NCBI GenBank assembly: GCA_036491035.1
Contig: DASXCU010000143.1
Coordinates: 1-13,204 of the forward strand
Direction of reading: 5' to 3'
Source: Galbitalea sp036491035
Lineage (GTDB): Bacteria; Actinomycetota; Actinomycetes; Actinomycetales; Microbacteriaceae
DNA: 13,204 nucleotides
Under the pieces are notes generated by a model that saw only the letters and a list, made by a program, of their open reading frames with translations, did no database searches and was not told the DNA's origin. The position numbers and the translations under genes were made by a program. Below, piece by piece: positions 5,683-12,063 of the stretch; positions within the stretch are counted from its first letter, which is position 1; every line of letters starts with the position of its first letter.

Positions 5683-8600
5683 ATGTTCCGTCGCCGTCTT
5701 GTTTTGCCCGCCGCGATCGCCGTCCTCGCGCTCGGTTCGATCGGGATCGGATCGGCAGGCGCATCCGCCGCTCCGGTCGCCGCCGGCGGGCCCGGCACGA
5801 CCAGCCACCAGGACCAGTCCCGCAAGGACTGCGTCGGCACCGCTCGCAACACGACCTCGAAGATCTGGTTCACGGTAGCGAACGGCGTGCTGTCGGATGT
5901 CTACGCTCCGACCGTCGACGCGACGAACGTGGAGACAATGCAGTACATCGTCACCGACGGCTCGACCTTCACAGACCTACAGACGCGCGACATGACTTAC
6001 ACCGCCAAGTCCGACTCGACCGGGATGATGTGCACCGTCACATCCACCGCGAAGAACCACAGCTACAAGCTCGTCACCACCTACCTCACCGACCCGGCGC
6101 GCGACAGCGTCGTGGTCCACACCAGGTTCGAGCCAGCCACTCGTGCCGCGAGGAACGACAAGCTCTTTGTCCGGCTGGATGCCAACGCCGGCGGCAACGG
6201 CGGTGGCGGCTCCGCGAACGGTGGCGCGGACACCGCGGTCACTGATACCTCGACGGGCTCCCCCATCCCGATGAGCTTCGACACCAACACGGTGAGCCAG
6301 GCGAACCGCACGGCGTACGCGGTGCCGTCCTACATCGCACTGAAGGCCAGCAAGTCGTTCTCGAGCGTGAGCAGCGGCTTCGTCGGAACACCAAGCGACG
6401 GACTCGCCCAGCTGGATGCGAATCACTCGCTCGGCCCGGTCACTGATTCGGCTACCGCCGGCAACGTGGAGCAGACTGCGGGCATCCAGCTCGACAACAA
6501 CCGCGAGACCACGCTCGCCCTCGGCTTCGGCACGACGCAAGCCGCAGCTGTGAAGACCGCGAAGGCGACGGCATCCTCAGCCGTGAATGGGATGGAGCGC
6601 ACGTACACGAAGGCGTGGCAGAAGTACGACAACCAGCTCAACTCGCCGCACCTTGCCTCCGCAAACCTCAGCTCGAGTCAGCGGCACACCGCCGAGACCG
6701 ACTACTACCAGTCCGCGAATGTCGTGAAGGCATCCGAGGACAAGACCTACCCGGGCGCGATCGTCGCCGGGCTCGATGCGCCGTGGGGCCAGTCGATCGC
6801 GGCGAATGATCCGGGCAACCTGTTCCAGCCCGGCTATAAAGAGGTCTTCGCGCGCGACCTCTATGAGGCGTGGACCGCGCTCTACACGGACGGCGATCTC
6901 GCGACCGCGAAGGACACCGTGCGTTACCTTCTCCTCCACAGCCAGCAGGCGAACGGTTCGCAGCCGCGCAACTCGCTGCTGGATGGAACGAAGGCCGCGG
7001 ATGCGTTCAACGACCAGCTGGACGAGTCCGCATATCCGATTCTCATGGCCTGGCAGTCCGGTCTTGGTCCGGACAAAACGCTCTGGCCTCACGTCAAACT
7101 TGCCGCCGACTTCCTGGCCAGTCATGGTCCGAGCTTCGGTGTCGAGCGCTGGGAAGAACAGACGGGGTACTCCCCCTCGACCATTGCGGCCGAGATTGCG
7201 GGACTCGTCGCGGCGGCCAGTATCGCGAATGAGCATGGTGACGCAGCATCAGCTCGCGTCTGGCTCGCGACCGCCGACCAGTACCAGCGCTCGATCAAGA
7301 CCTGGGGTGTGACGACGACGGGTCCGCTGTCGGCGTCGCCGTACTTCATCCGACTGTCGAAGACGGGCGACCCGAACGCCGCGATCAGCTACAACGTCGG
7401 CAACGGTGGTCCGACGCTCGACCAGCGGGCCGTCGTCGACAACGGTTTCCTCGAGTACGTGCGGCTGGGCATCCTGCCGGCGTCGGATCCGGTGGTCGCG
7501 AACTCGCTGAAGGTGACGGATGCGACGATCGAGAAGCAGACCGACAGCGGCCCGGGATGGCTGCGCTACAACGGCGACGGCTACGGCGACTGCCAGGTCG
7601 GCGCGGGCACATCGTGCACGACCGAGGGCGCGCCGTGGACGAATGGCGGAGCGAACACGGGCACCGGTCATCCGTGGCCCGTGCTCGGTGCGGAGCGCGC
7701 GCAGCAGGATCTGGTCACTGGCAACACCACGAGCGCAGCGAACGAGCTCGTGACGATCAACAAGGAGAACTCGGGCCCCGGTATCGTCCCGGAGCAGGTC
7801 TGGGACTACCCGGATGTCGCGCCCTCACCGTACGGCACCGACCCGACGCTCGCATCAATTGGTTTCACCAACGGCCAGGCGGATGGCTCGGCCTCGCCGC
7901 TGACATGGGGTTCGGCCTCGCAGGTGCGGCTGACCGCTGACCTCGGCGCTCGCACCACGGTGGAGCAGCCGTCGATCGTGCGCAACCGCTACGTGACGCA
8001 CACGCAGGGAACGACTCCCCTGACGGTCACCGCTCCCGTCGATGGCACGGCCACGGGCGCGACGACGACCGTCACTGGAACTGCCGCGCCGCACGCTCGC
8101 ATCGACATCGCGGATGTCGCGACCGACAACAACAGCGCGACGACGGTGACGTCCACGACGGCTTCAGCGACGGGCGCGTTCAGCGTGAACGTGACCTCAG
8201 CGGCGCAGACCAACGTGCTGGTGATCACGGCGACGGCACCGAATGGCGGCACCGCGCAGACGGTTCGTTCGGTGGTCTACGACGTGGTGAACGGCACACT
8301 GCTGTTCAGCCAGACAGACCCGACGGGCGACGACAACGGCCCGGGCACCTACCTGTACCCGACGTCCGGCGACTTCCACCCTGGGGCGTTCGACCTGACC
8401 GCGTTCCAGGTCTACGACACCGGTTCGACCGTGACGTTCCGTGTGCAGACGGCGGTCCTGACGCCGACGTTCGGTTCGACGAACGGCGCCCAGCTCGTGG
8501 ACGTGTATGTCTCGGGACCTGGCGGTGCGACTTCGACCGCCGCCTCGTATCCCTCGATGAACTACACGACGGCAACTCCCTGGTCGCGGCTGATCGAGGT

Positions 8601-8985
8601 GCAGGGATTCGGCGGCAGCTACATGCACGATGCAACTGGCGCGACCGCCGGCTCGGTCTCGGTGAGCGCGAACCAGGTGTCCCGCTACATCACCTTCAGC
8701 GTCGACAAGACCGCGCTCGGTGGTGCTCCGACGACGGGTTGGTCGTTCGCGGTGGTCCTCACCGGCCAGGACGGCACCCATGGAACCGACCAGACCCGCG
8801 GCTTCGCGTCGACGCCGCAGGCGTATGCGTTCGGGGTGTGCGCGGTGGGTGGTTCTGCGGCGATCTGCTCGGCCGATCCGAACACGGTGCCGAAGGTGAT
8901 GGACGCGTTGACGCCGAGCGGGGTGGGCCAGGCAACGGAGCTGGGGACGGTGCCGGTCGTGTTGCAAGCGGTAGAGATCAACTAG
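5683..8985 (+). CDS. Secreted GH15 glycosidase with glucodextranase architecture
   Basis: A 1100-aa protein; the start ATG 5683 has GGGAG five to six bases upstream. A Sec signal peptide (RRR then a hydrophobic core) probably ends after ASA at residue 29. Residues about 30-310 fit the GH15 N-terminal beta-sandwich, about 320-760 the (alpha/alpha)6 catalytic domain. ERWEEQTGYSP contains the likely general acid E491, and GPGIVPEQVWD the likely base E704; ARDLYE with R391/D392 is another subsite motif. Residues about 777-865 (PLTVTAPVDG...) match glucodextranase domain B and about 868-1100 (DPTGDDNGPGTYLYPTSGDF) domain C, the order known from Arthrobacter globiformis glucodextranase. The expected reaction is inverting exo-hydrolysis of alpha-1,6-glucan from non-reducing ends, giving beta-D-glucose outside the cell; a glucoamylase specificity is the main alternative. 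No sortase motif or sugar transporter is nearby. The stop overlaps that of the convergent helicase gene. Confidence 0.88.
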   Translation: MFRRRLVLPAAIAVLALGSIGIGSAGASAAPVAAGGPGTTSHQDQSRKDCVGTARNTTSKIWFTVANGVLSDVYAPTVDATNVETMQYIVTDGSTFTDLQTRDMTYTAKSDSTGMMCTVTSTAKNHSYKLVTTYLTDPARDSVVVHTRFEPATRAARNDKLFVRLDANAGGNGGGGSANGGADTAVTDTSTGSPIPMSFDTNTVSQANRTAYAVPSYIALKASKSFSSVSSGFVGTPSDGLAQLDANHSLGPVTDSATAGNVEQTAGIQLDNNRETTLALGFGTTQAAAVKTAKATASSAVNGMERTYTKAWQKYDNQLNSPHLASANLSSSQRHTAETDYYQSANVVKASEDKTYPGAIVAGLDAPWGQSIAANDPGNLFQPGYKEVFARDLYEAWTALYTDGDLATAKDTVRYLLLHSQQANGSQPRNSLLDGTKAADAFNDQLDESAYPILMAWQSGLGPDKTLWPHVKLAADFLASHGPSFGVERWEEQTGYSPSTIAAEIAGLVAAASIANEHGDAASARVWLATADQYQRSIKTWGVTTTGPLSASPYFIRLSKTGDPNAAISYNVGNGGPTLDQRAVVDNGFLEYVRLGILPASDPVVANSLKVTDATIEKQTDSGPGWLRYNGDGYGDCQVGAGTSCTTEGAPWTNGGANTGTGHPWPVLGAERAQQDLVTGNTTSAANELVTINKENSGPGIVPEQVWDYPDVAPSPYGTDPTLASIGFTNGQADGSASPLTWGSASQVRLTADLGARTTVEQPSIVRNRYVTHTQGTTPLTVTAPVDGTATGATTTVTGTAAPHARIDIADVATDNNSATTVTSTTASATGAFSVNVTSAAQTNVLVITATAPNGGTAQTVRSVVYDVVNGTLLFSQTDPTGDDNGPGTYLYPTSGDFHPGAFDLTAFQVYDTGSTVTFRVQTAVLTPTFGSTNGAQLVDVYVSGPGGATSTAASYPSMNYTTATPWSRLIEVQGFGGSYMHDATGATAGSVSVSANQVSRYITFSVDKTALGGAPTTGWSFAVVLTGQDGTHGTDQTRGFASTPQAYAFGVCAVGGSAAICSADPNTVPKVMDALTPSGVGQATELGTVPVVLQAVEIN

Positions 8986-10778
8986 CCATCGGCGGCGGGG
9001 CGACGCCTCTGAGCCGGAATGAATTCATTCAGGTATTTGCGCAGTGCGGGATCGCAGGCGTACACATAGGTACCCCGGATTCCACGGGTCAGCAATTCTG
9101 CATAGATATTGGCGATGAAGGTGAGCAAGTCATCGTCGGTGTAGGTCTTCCCGAGGACATTGTTGTTCTGCTTCCCGGCGGTATCGAAGTACGAAGCGCG
9201 ATCAACAATCAACCGACCTGCATCGGCGTCATAGCGCAGGTCCGGTCCGATAATTACTCCGGCGTAGTTGAGGTCGTAGCCCTGAACCGTGTGAATCGAC
9301 CCAACCTCGTCAAGAGATCCTTTTGAAGCGATCCAGTCGGTTTGGGTTCCGTTCCAGCGCAACCGAAGCCCATCGAGTTCGATGTCGTAAGCCGTCTTGT
9401 CATTCTTGGTTTTCCACTCCCAGGCAAATCCCGCGACCATTCGAGCAAGACCGAACTCGGCGTCGCGAAGCCCGATCTCGTCTCTCATCGCCGAAAGACT
9501 GTCAAAGAGGTGGAAGTCGTACTTTTCGAACTCTTCTCGAACAGGCGGGGACGCACCGAGTGGTGGCACAACTCCCAGCAGGCGCCGGATGTAGTCGACG
9601 TAGTTCGCCCCGCCACGGACGCGCATCTGGGAGATAAGCGAGTAGTGACGATGGCGCTGGGTGGCCTCTGCAACAAGTTCGTTCAGAAGTTCGGTCGGGA
9701 CATCGGCCGGCCGCACGCTCTGAGCGACGTCGAGCAAGAAGATCTGGTGCCTGCTCTTGGTACGAATCCAATCCAGTTGCGTCTTGCTGATGTCATTGGA
9801 CCCGAAGAGTTTCTCGGTGATTTGACGAAACTTCTGATTCTGGACTCCGGAAGGCTGGTTCGCTCGCTGGTTCAGTCGATGGGCCTCATCCACAACAAGC
9901 AGATCGAAAGTCTCGGTTGACTGGCCGACTTCGAACGCGGTCATGACCATGTCGGCGCGCAGCCCCGGTGTCTTCCGGAAGACCTTCTTGATCGACTCAC
10001 GAAGTGATTGCTGTGGAACTACGAGACCAACTCGAGCAGTCGCGAGCAGCTCTCGATATTCAGGAGCAAAGAACTCGGAGAACAAAGTGTCGCTGTCGAG
10101 ATCCTCAACATCGGTCGCTCGCTTGATATCCGCGAGCAGCTTCAGAAGGTAGATCGCCACGACAGTTTTGCCAGTGCCGGGATCACCTTGGACCACAATC
10201 GTGCTGCCCGCGCCGCTGGAGAGATCCGCGAACAGTCCCTCGAGAATGTCCTCGACTGCAGCCGCTTGGTCCTGGGTCAACGCCTTGAACGGTGACAGCT
10301 TGAAGAGGTCACTGTTTTCGATCTCCGGGACGGTGCGGCTAAAGATTCCATTTCGCTTGAGCTCGTCGAAGACCTCGCGAAATTGCATTTGGTACTGCTC
10401 GCGGTCGAAGTAGTTGGCGTCGACGATTCCATCATTGCGATTCAGAACACGATGGGACCCGTCACCCGCGATCAGCCGGATGAGATACGACTCGAGGTCG
10501 AGGCAGACCGACTTATTGAAGCGGTCGTCCACGATTACATGGATGGTGGAAAGGTGTTTCTTCTCATCTGACTCGAGATGCTGGCGCATACGGGCTGCCG
10601 CGTTGAGCGACTCGCCAACATAGACATCGCCAGTGATACCTGCCGTTTTCGTCGCGGGCGCGGAATCACCGTCGAGGACATACACGACTGGCCAATTCGA
10701 ATAGTGACGATCACGGGGAGCCCAGTTTTCAACCGCGCTCTTGCTGAACTCGACGCGCTCGATTTCAAAGGGAGTCAT
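8982..10778 (-). CDS. GIY-YIG nuclease fused to DUF2075 (Schlafen group 3-like) helicase
   Basis: A 598-aa protein. Residues about 28-118 are a GIY-YIG domain: VVYVL (31-35), DVYVGES (51-57), R63 in the helix and E97 in CLDLESYLI as candidate catalytic residues, and N113. Residues about 165-590 are the DUF2075 P-loop helicase: Q-motif-like LTQDQ, Walker A GDPGTGKT (198-205), Walker B LLVVDEAHR (293-301), a motif III-like LLDVAQSVRP (348-357), SQMRVRGG (383-390), SIHTVQGYDLNYAGVIIG (494-511) and a motif VI-like LLTRGIRGTYVYACD (562-576). All core motifs look intact. It likely acts on DNA or RNA, cutting and unwinding or translocating. It is the second gene of an operon, overlapping the MazG-like gene by 14 bp, and has no ribosome-binding site of its own, so translational coupling is likely. 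Four sampled 60-base lines average about 51% G+C, well below neighbours, hinting at transfer. Confidence 0.9.
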   Translation of the reverse strand: MTPFEIERVEFSKSAVENWAPRDRHYSNWPVVYVLDGDSAPATKTAGITGDVYVGESLNAAARMRQHLESDEKKHLSTIHVIVDDRFNKSVCLDLESYLIRLIAGDGSHRVLNRNDGIVDANYFDREQYQMQFREVFDELKRNGIFSRTVPEIENSDLFKLSPFKALTQDQAAAVEDILEGLFADLSSGAGSTIVVQGDPGTGKTVVAIYLLKLLADIKRATDVEDLDSDTLFSEFFAPEYRELLATARVGLVVPQQSLRESIKKVFRKTPGLRADMVMTAFEVGQSTETFDLLVVDEAHRLNQRANQPSGVQNQKFRQITEKLFGSNDISKTQLDWIRTKSRHQIFLLDVAQSVRPADVPTELLNELVAEATQRHRHYSLISQMRVRGGANYVDYIRRLLGVVPPLGASPPVREEFEKYDFHLFDSLSAMRDEIGLRDAEFGLARMVAGFAWEWKTKNDKTAYDIELDGLRLRWNGTQTDWIASKGSLDEVGSIHTVQGYDLNYAGVIIGPDLRYDADAGRLIVDRASYFDTAGKQNNNVLGKTYTDDDLLTFIANIYAELLTRGIRGTYVYACDPALRKYLNEFIPAQRRRPAADG

Positions 10779-11085
10779 ATTTCGCGCTGCGGCCGCGCGC
10801 CTTGTCGATCGGGTATTTCGCGCGGGTCAGCGCAAGTTTGTCGCGAACGATCTGACCTGGGTCAACTCCAAGCCGATCAGCCAGAAGAAGGCAGTAGGTC
10901 AGCACGTCGGCGAGCTCCTCTTCGACTCGGCCCTGATCGGCGTTGTCGTCCCACTGAAAGCATTCGAGGAGTTCGGCCGCCTCAATTGAGATGCTCTTTG
11001 CGAGATTCGCGGGCGCGTGGAACTGGGCCCATTCTCGTTCTGCGACGAACACCCGGAGCTCGTCGAGTAGTGACTTGTCCGCCAT
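10765..11085 (-). CDS. MazG-like / dCTPP1-like nucleotide pyrophosphohydrolase
   Basis: A 106-aa all-alpha NTP pyrophosphatase. The metal-binding motif is visible as EAAELLE (E35, E38, E41) followed by EEELADVL (E57, D60), matching the ExxE...ExxD pattern of the MazG superfamily. Flanking features, EREWAQFHAPANLAKSI, LECFQW and the tail RAKYPIDKARGRSAKY, resemble the dCTPP1 branch (human DCTPP1 has comparable FHQPRNL, LAELFQW and RRYP...KY segments). Members hydrolyse dNTPs, often dCTP or modified dCTP, to the monophosphate and pyrophosphate; the substrate here is unknown. The start at 11085 lies six bases after TACCTT, so translation is probably leaderless. Its last 14 bp overlap the start of the nuclease-helicase gene in another frame, a tight coupling that implies a joint role. 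Confidence 0.88.
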   Translation of the reverse strand: MADKSLLDELRVFVAEREWAQFHAPANLAKSISIEAAELLECFQWDDNADQGRVEEELADVLTYCLLLADRLGVDPGQIVRDKLALTRAKYPIDKARGRSAKYDSL

Positions 11086-11091
11086 CAGGTC

Positions 11092-11097
11092 AAGGTA
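11092..11097 (-). promoter_or_regulatory. -10 hexamer of the MazG/helicase operon, likely leaderless
   Basis: On the minus strand TACCTT is followed by six bases and then the ATG of the MazG-like gene; no ribosome-binding site is present. A -35 is not obvious. This would be the promoter of the two-gene operon. Confidence 0.5.
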
Positions 11098-11151
11098 GCA
11101 GCCAAGACGAATTCACCGCGACGCTTTGCCGGTGACCCGGCTTCGATTCCG

Positions 11152-11496
11152 TCAACCGCGCGACCGAATCCGCCGCGGCCGCACCAACTCATGACTCCCC
11201 CGGACCAGATCCTCAACCAGGTCATCCGGAACCCCACCCGACAGGTCGACCGTGATCCAGTGCTTCTTGTTGAGGTGGTAGCCCGGCGTGATCTGCGGGA
11301 ACTCTTCACGCAGCGAGATGCTGTCCTCGGGGTCGACCTTGAGCGAGACCTTCAGCGGAACACCATCCATCGCGGACAGCGCGAAAATCTTGCCGTTTCC
11401 GCTGACCTTGAAGACCGACGTCTCCTCGCCGAAAGGGAACGACTCGAACGCTTGCTCCAGCGAGAGACAGAAGTCGCGCAACTCGGCCGGAGTCAT
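11152..11496 (-). CDS. MmcQ/YjbR family protein
   Basis: A 114-aa protein with the features of the MmcQ/YjbR (CyaY-like fold) family: MTPAELRDFCLSLEQAFESF at the N-terminus with FPFG following, SVFKVSGNGKIFALS, VSLKVDPEDS, and the signature GYHLNKKHWITVDL (about 72-85). Family members are often annotated as DNA-binding on structural grounds; a function is not established. The length is normal. The start 11496 is six bases after TAGGGT (11508-11503), another leaderless arrangement. It is 66 bp upstream of the MazG-like gene on the same strand, but that gene has its own -10 box, so shared transcription is uncertain. Its G+C looks like the host average. Confidence 0.9.
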   Translation of the reverse strand: MTPAELRDFCLSLEQAFESFPFGEETSVFKVSGNGKIFALSAMDGVPLKVSLKVDPEDSISLREEFPQITPGYHLNKKHWITVDLSGGVPDDLVEDLVRGSHELVRPRRIRSRG

Positions 11497-11502
11497 GGCA
11501 CC

Positions 11503-11508
11503 ACCCTA
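11503..11508 (-). promoter_or_regulatory. -10 hexamer of MmcQ/YjbR gene, likely leaderless
   Basis: TAGGGT on the minus strand, then GGTGCC, then ATG. Spacing equals that at 523, 11097 and 12052. No Shine-Dalgarno sequence is present. Confidence 0.55.
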
Positions 11509-11528
11509 GCGACGCTCGGTCTCGACAC

Positions 11529-11559
11529 GCTCGACCCGAGAGGGGAGCTCGACCCGAGA
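11529..11559. repeat. 13-bp tandem direct repeat (two copies, 18-bp period)
   Basis: GCTCGACCCGAGA occurs at 11529-11541 and 11547-11559. It is preceded by GGTCTCGACAC, reminiscent of degenerate dispersed intergenic repeats in this group. It lies in the 140-bp spacer between the divergent MmcQ and 52-aa genes; its role is unknown. Confidence 0.6.
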
Positions 11560-11636
11560 TTGCGCGAAACGCAAGGCCTAGTCAAGCCGAGTGCCGAAGG
11601 CGTTAGCTGAAGCGATAGTCACCCGAGGAGACCCCC

Positions 11637-11795
11637 ATGACTCAAAGCAGCGACGCCGAGTTCGAGACAATCATCCACAGCGACGAGACGCACATCTCAT
11701 CCCTGGAATCGGATGACGTCAAGCACCTTCGCGAAGAGCTTGCGCCCGCCCACGCCACCGAGGTCGGGGAATTGCCCGTGCAGTCGAACGGTTGA
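11637..11795 (+). CDS. Small acidic protein (52 aa), unknown function
   Basis: A 52-codon ORF with a strong ribosome-binding site, GAGGAG, six bases before the ATG at 11637, so it is very probably translated despite its size. The product has 12 acidic and 2 basic residues, with no membrane segment and no motif I recognise (opening MTQSSDAEFETIIHSDETH). It is 7 bp upstream of the glutaredoxin-like gene, which has no clear ribosome-binding site of its own, so the two are likely one operon and the downstream gene may depend on coupling. A GATAGT sequence at 11614-11619 could be a -10 box. It resembles in size and charge the tiny proteins at 12811-13204. Confidence 0.7.
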   Translation: MTQSSDAEFETIIHSDETHISSLESDDVKHLREELAPAHATEVGELPVQSNG

Positions 11796-11802
11796 CCCAT
11801 AC

Positions 11803-12054
11803 ATGAGCGACACAATCACGATGTATGGCGCGGACTGGTGCAGCGACTGCCGCCGGTCCAAGAAGCTTCTCGACAGCATGGGAGTCGACTACACGTACGT
11901 CGACGTCGAACGCATCGAGAGCGCCGCCGACGAGGCCCGCGCGATCAGCGGCCGCACCAACATCCCCGTCGTCGCGTTCTCCGACGGCACCCACTTCGTC
12001 GAGCCGAGCGACGCCGAACTGCGCGCAAAGGTCGAGGCACTCCAGGCGGCTTAG
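11803..12054 (+). CDS. Glutaredoxin-like (mycoredoxin-type) thiol oxidoreductase
   Basis: An 83-aa thioredoxin-fold protein. TITMYGADWCSDCRRSKKLL carries the active site C13-S-D-C16 after the first strand, YTYVDVE is the second strand, and NIPVVAFSDGTHFVEPSDAE contains the cis-Pro (P55) and the substrate-binding loop. Length and layout fit glutaredoxins and actinobacterial mycoredoxins, which reduce mixed disulfides, in actinobacteria with mycothiol; the CSDC centre differs from the more usual CGPC/CPYC-like sites. ATG 11803 was chosen to include the complete first strand; an internal ATG at 11821 would remove it. The gene follows the 52-aa gene by 7 bp and precedes pcp by 9 bp. Confidence 0.9.
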   Translation: MSDTITMYGADWCSDCRRSKKLLDSMGVDYTYVDVERIESAADEARAISGRTNIPVVAFSDGTHFVEPSDAELRAKVEALQAA

Positions 12055-12057
12055 GCT
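12052..12057 (+). promoter_or_regulatory. -10 hexamer of pcp, overlapping the upstream stop codon
   Basis: TAGGCT followed by GGCCGG and the ATG of pcp at 12064. The TAG is also the stop codon of the glutaredoxin-like gene. The hexamer and spacing match the tetR-like gene start at 523 (TAGGCTGG-N4-ATG in both). Confidence 0.55.
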
Positions 12058-12063
12058 GGCCGG

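Noticed and set aside
8197..8967. A 256-codon minus-strand open frame within the GH15 gene
   Set aside because: It is antisense to domains B and C of the GH15 protein, and its product is Arg/His-rich without ordered hydrophobic core.
9342..9920. Plus-strand open frame of 192 codons within the helicase gene
   Set aside because: It is antisense to a region with intact DUF2075 motifs and has no start signals.
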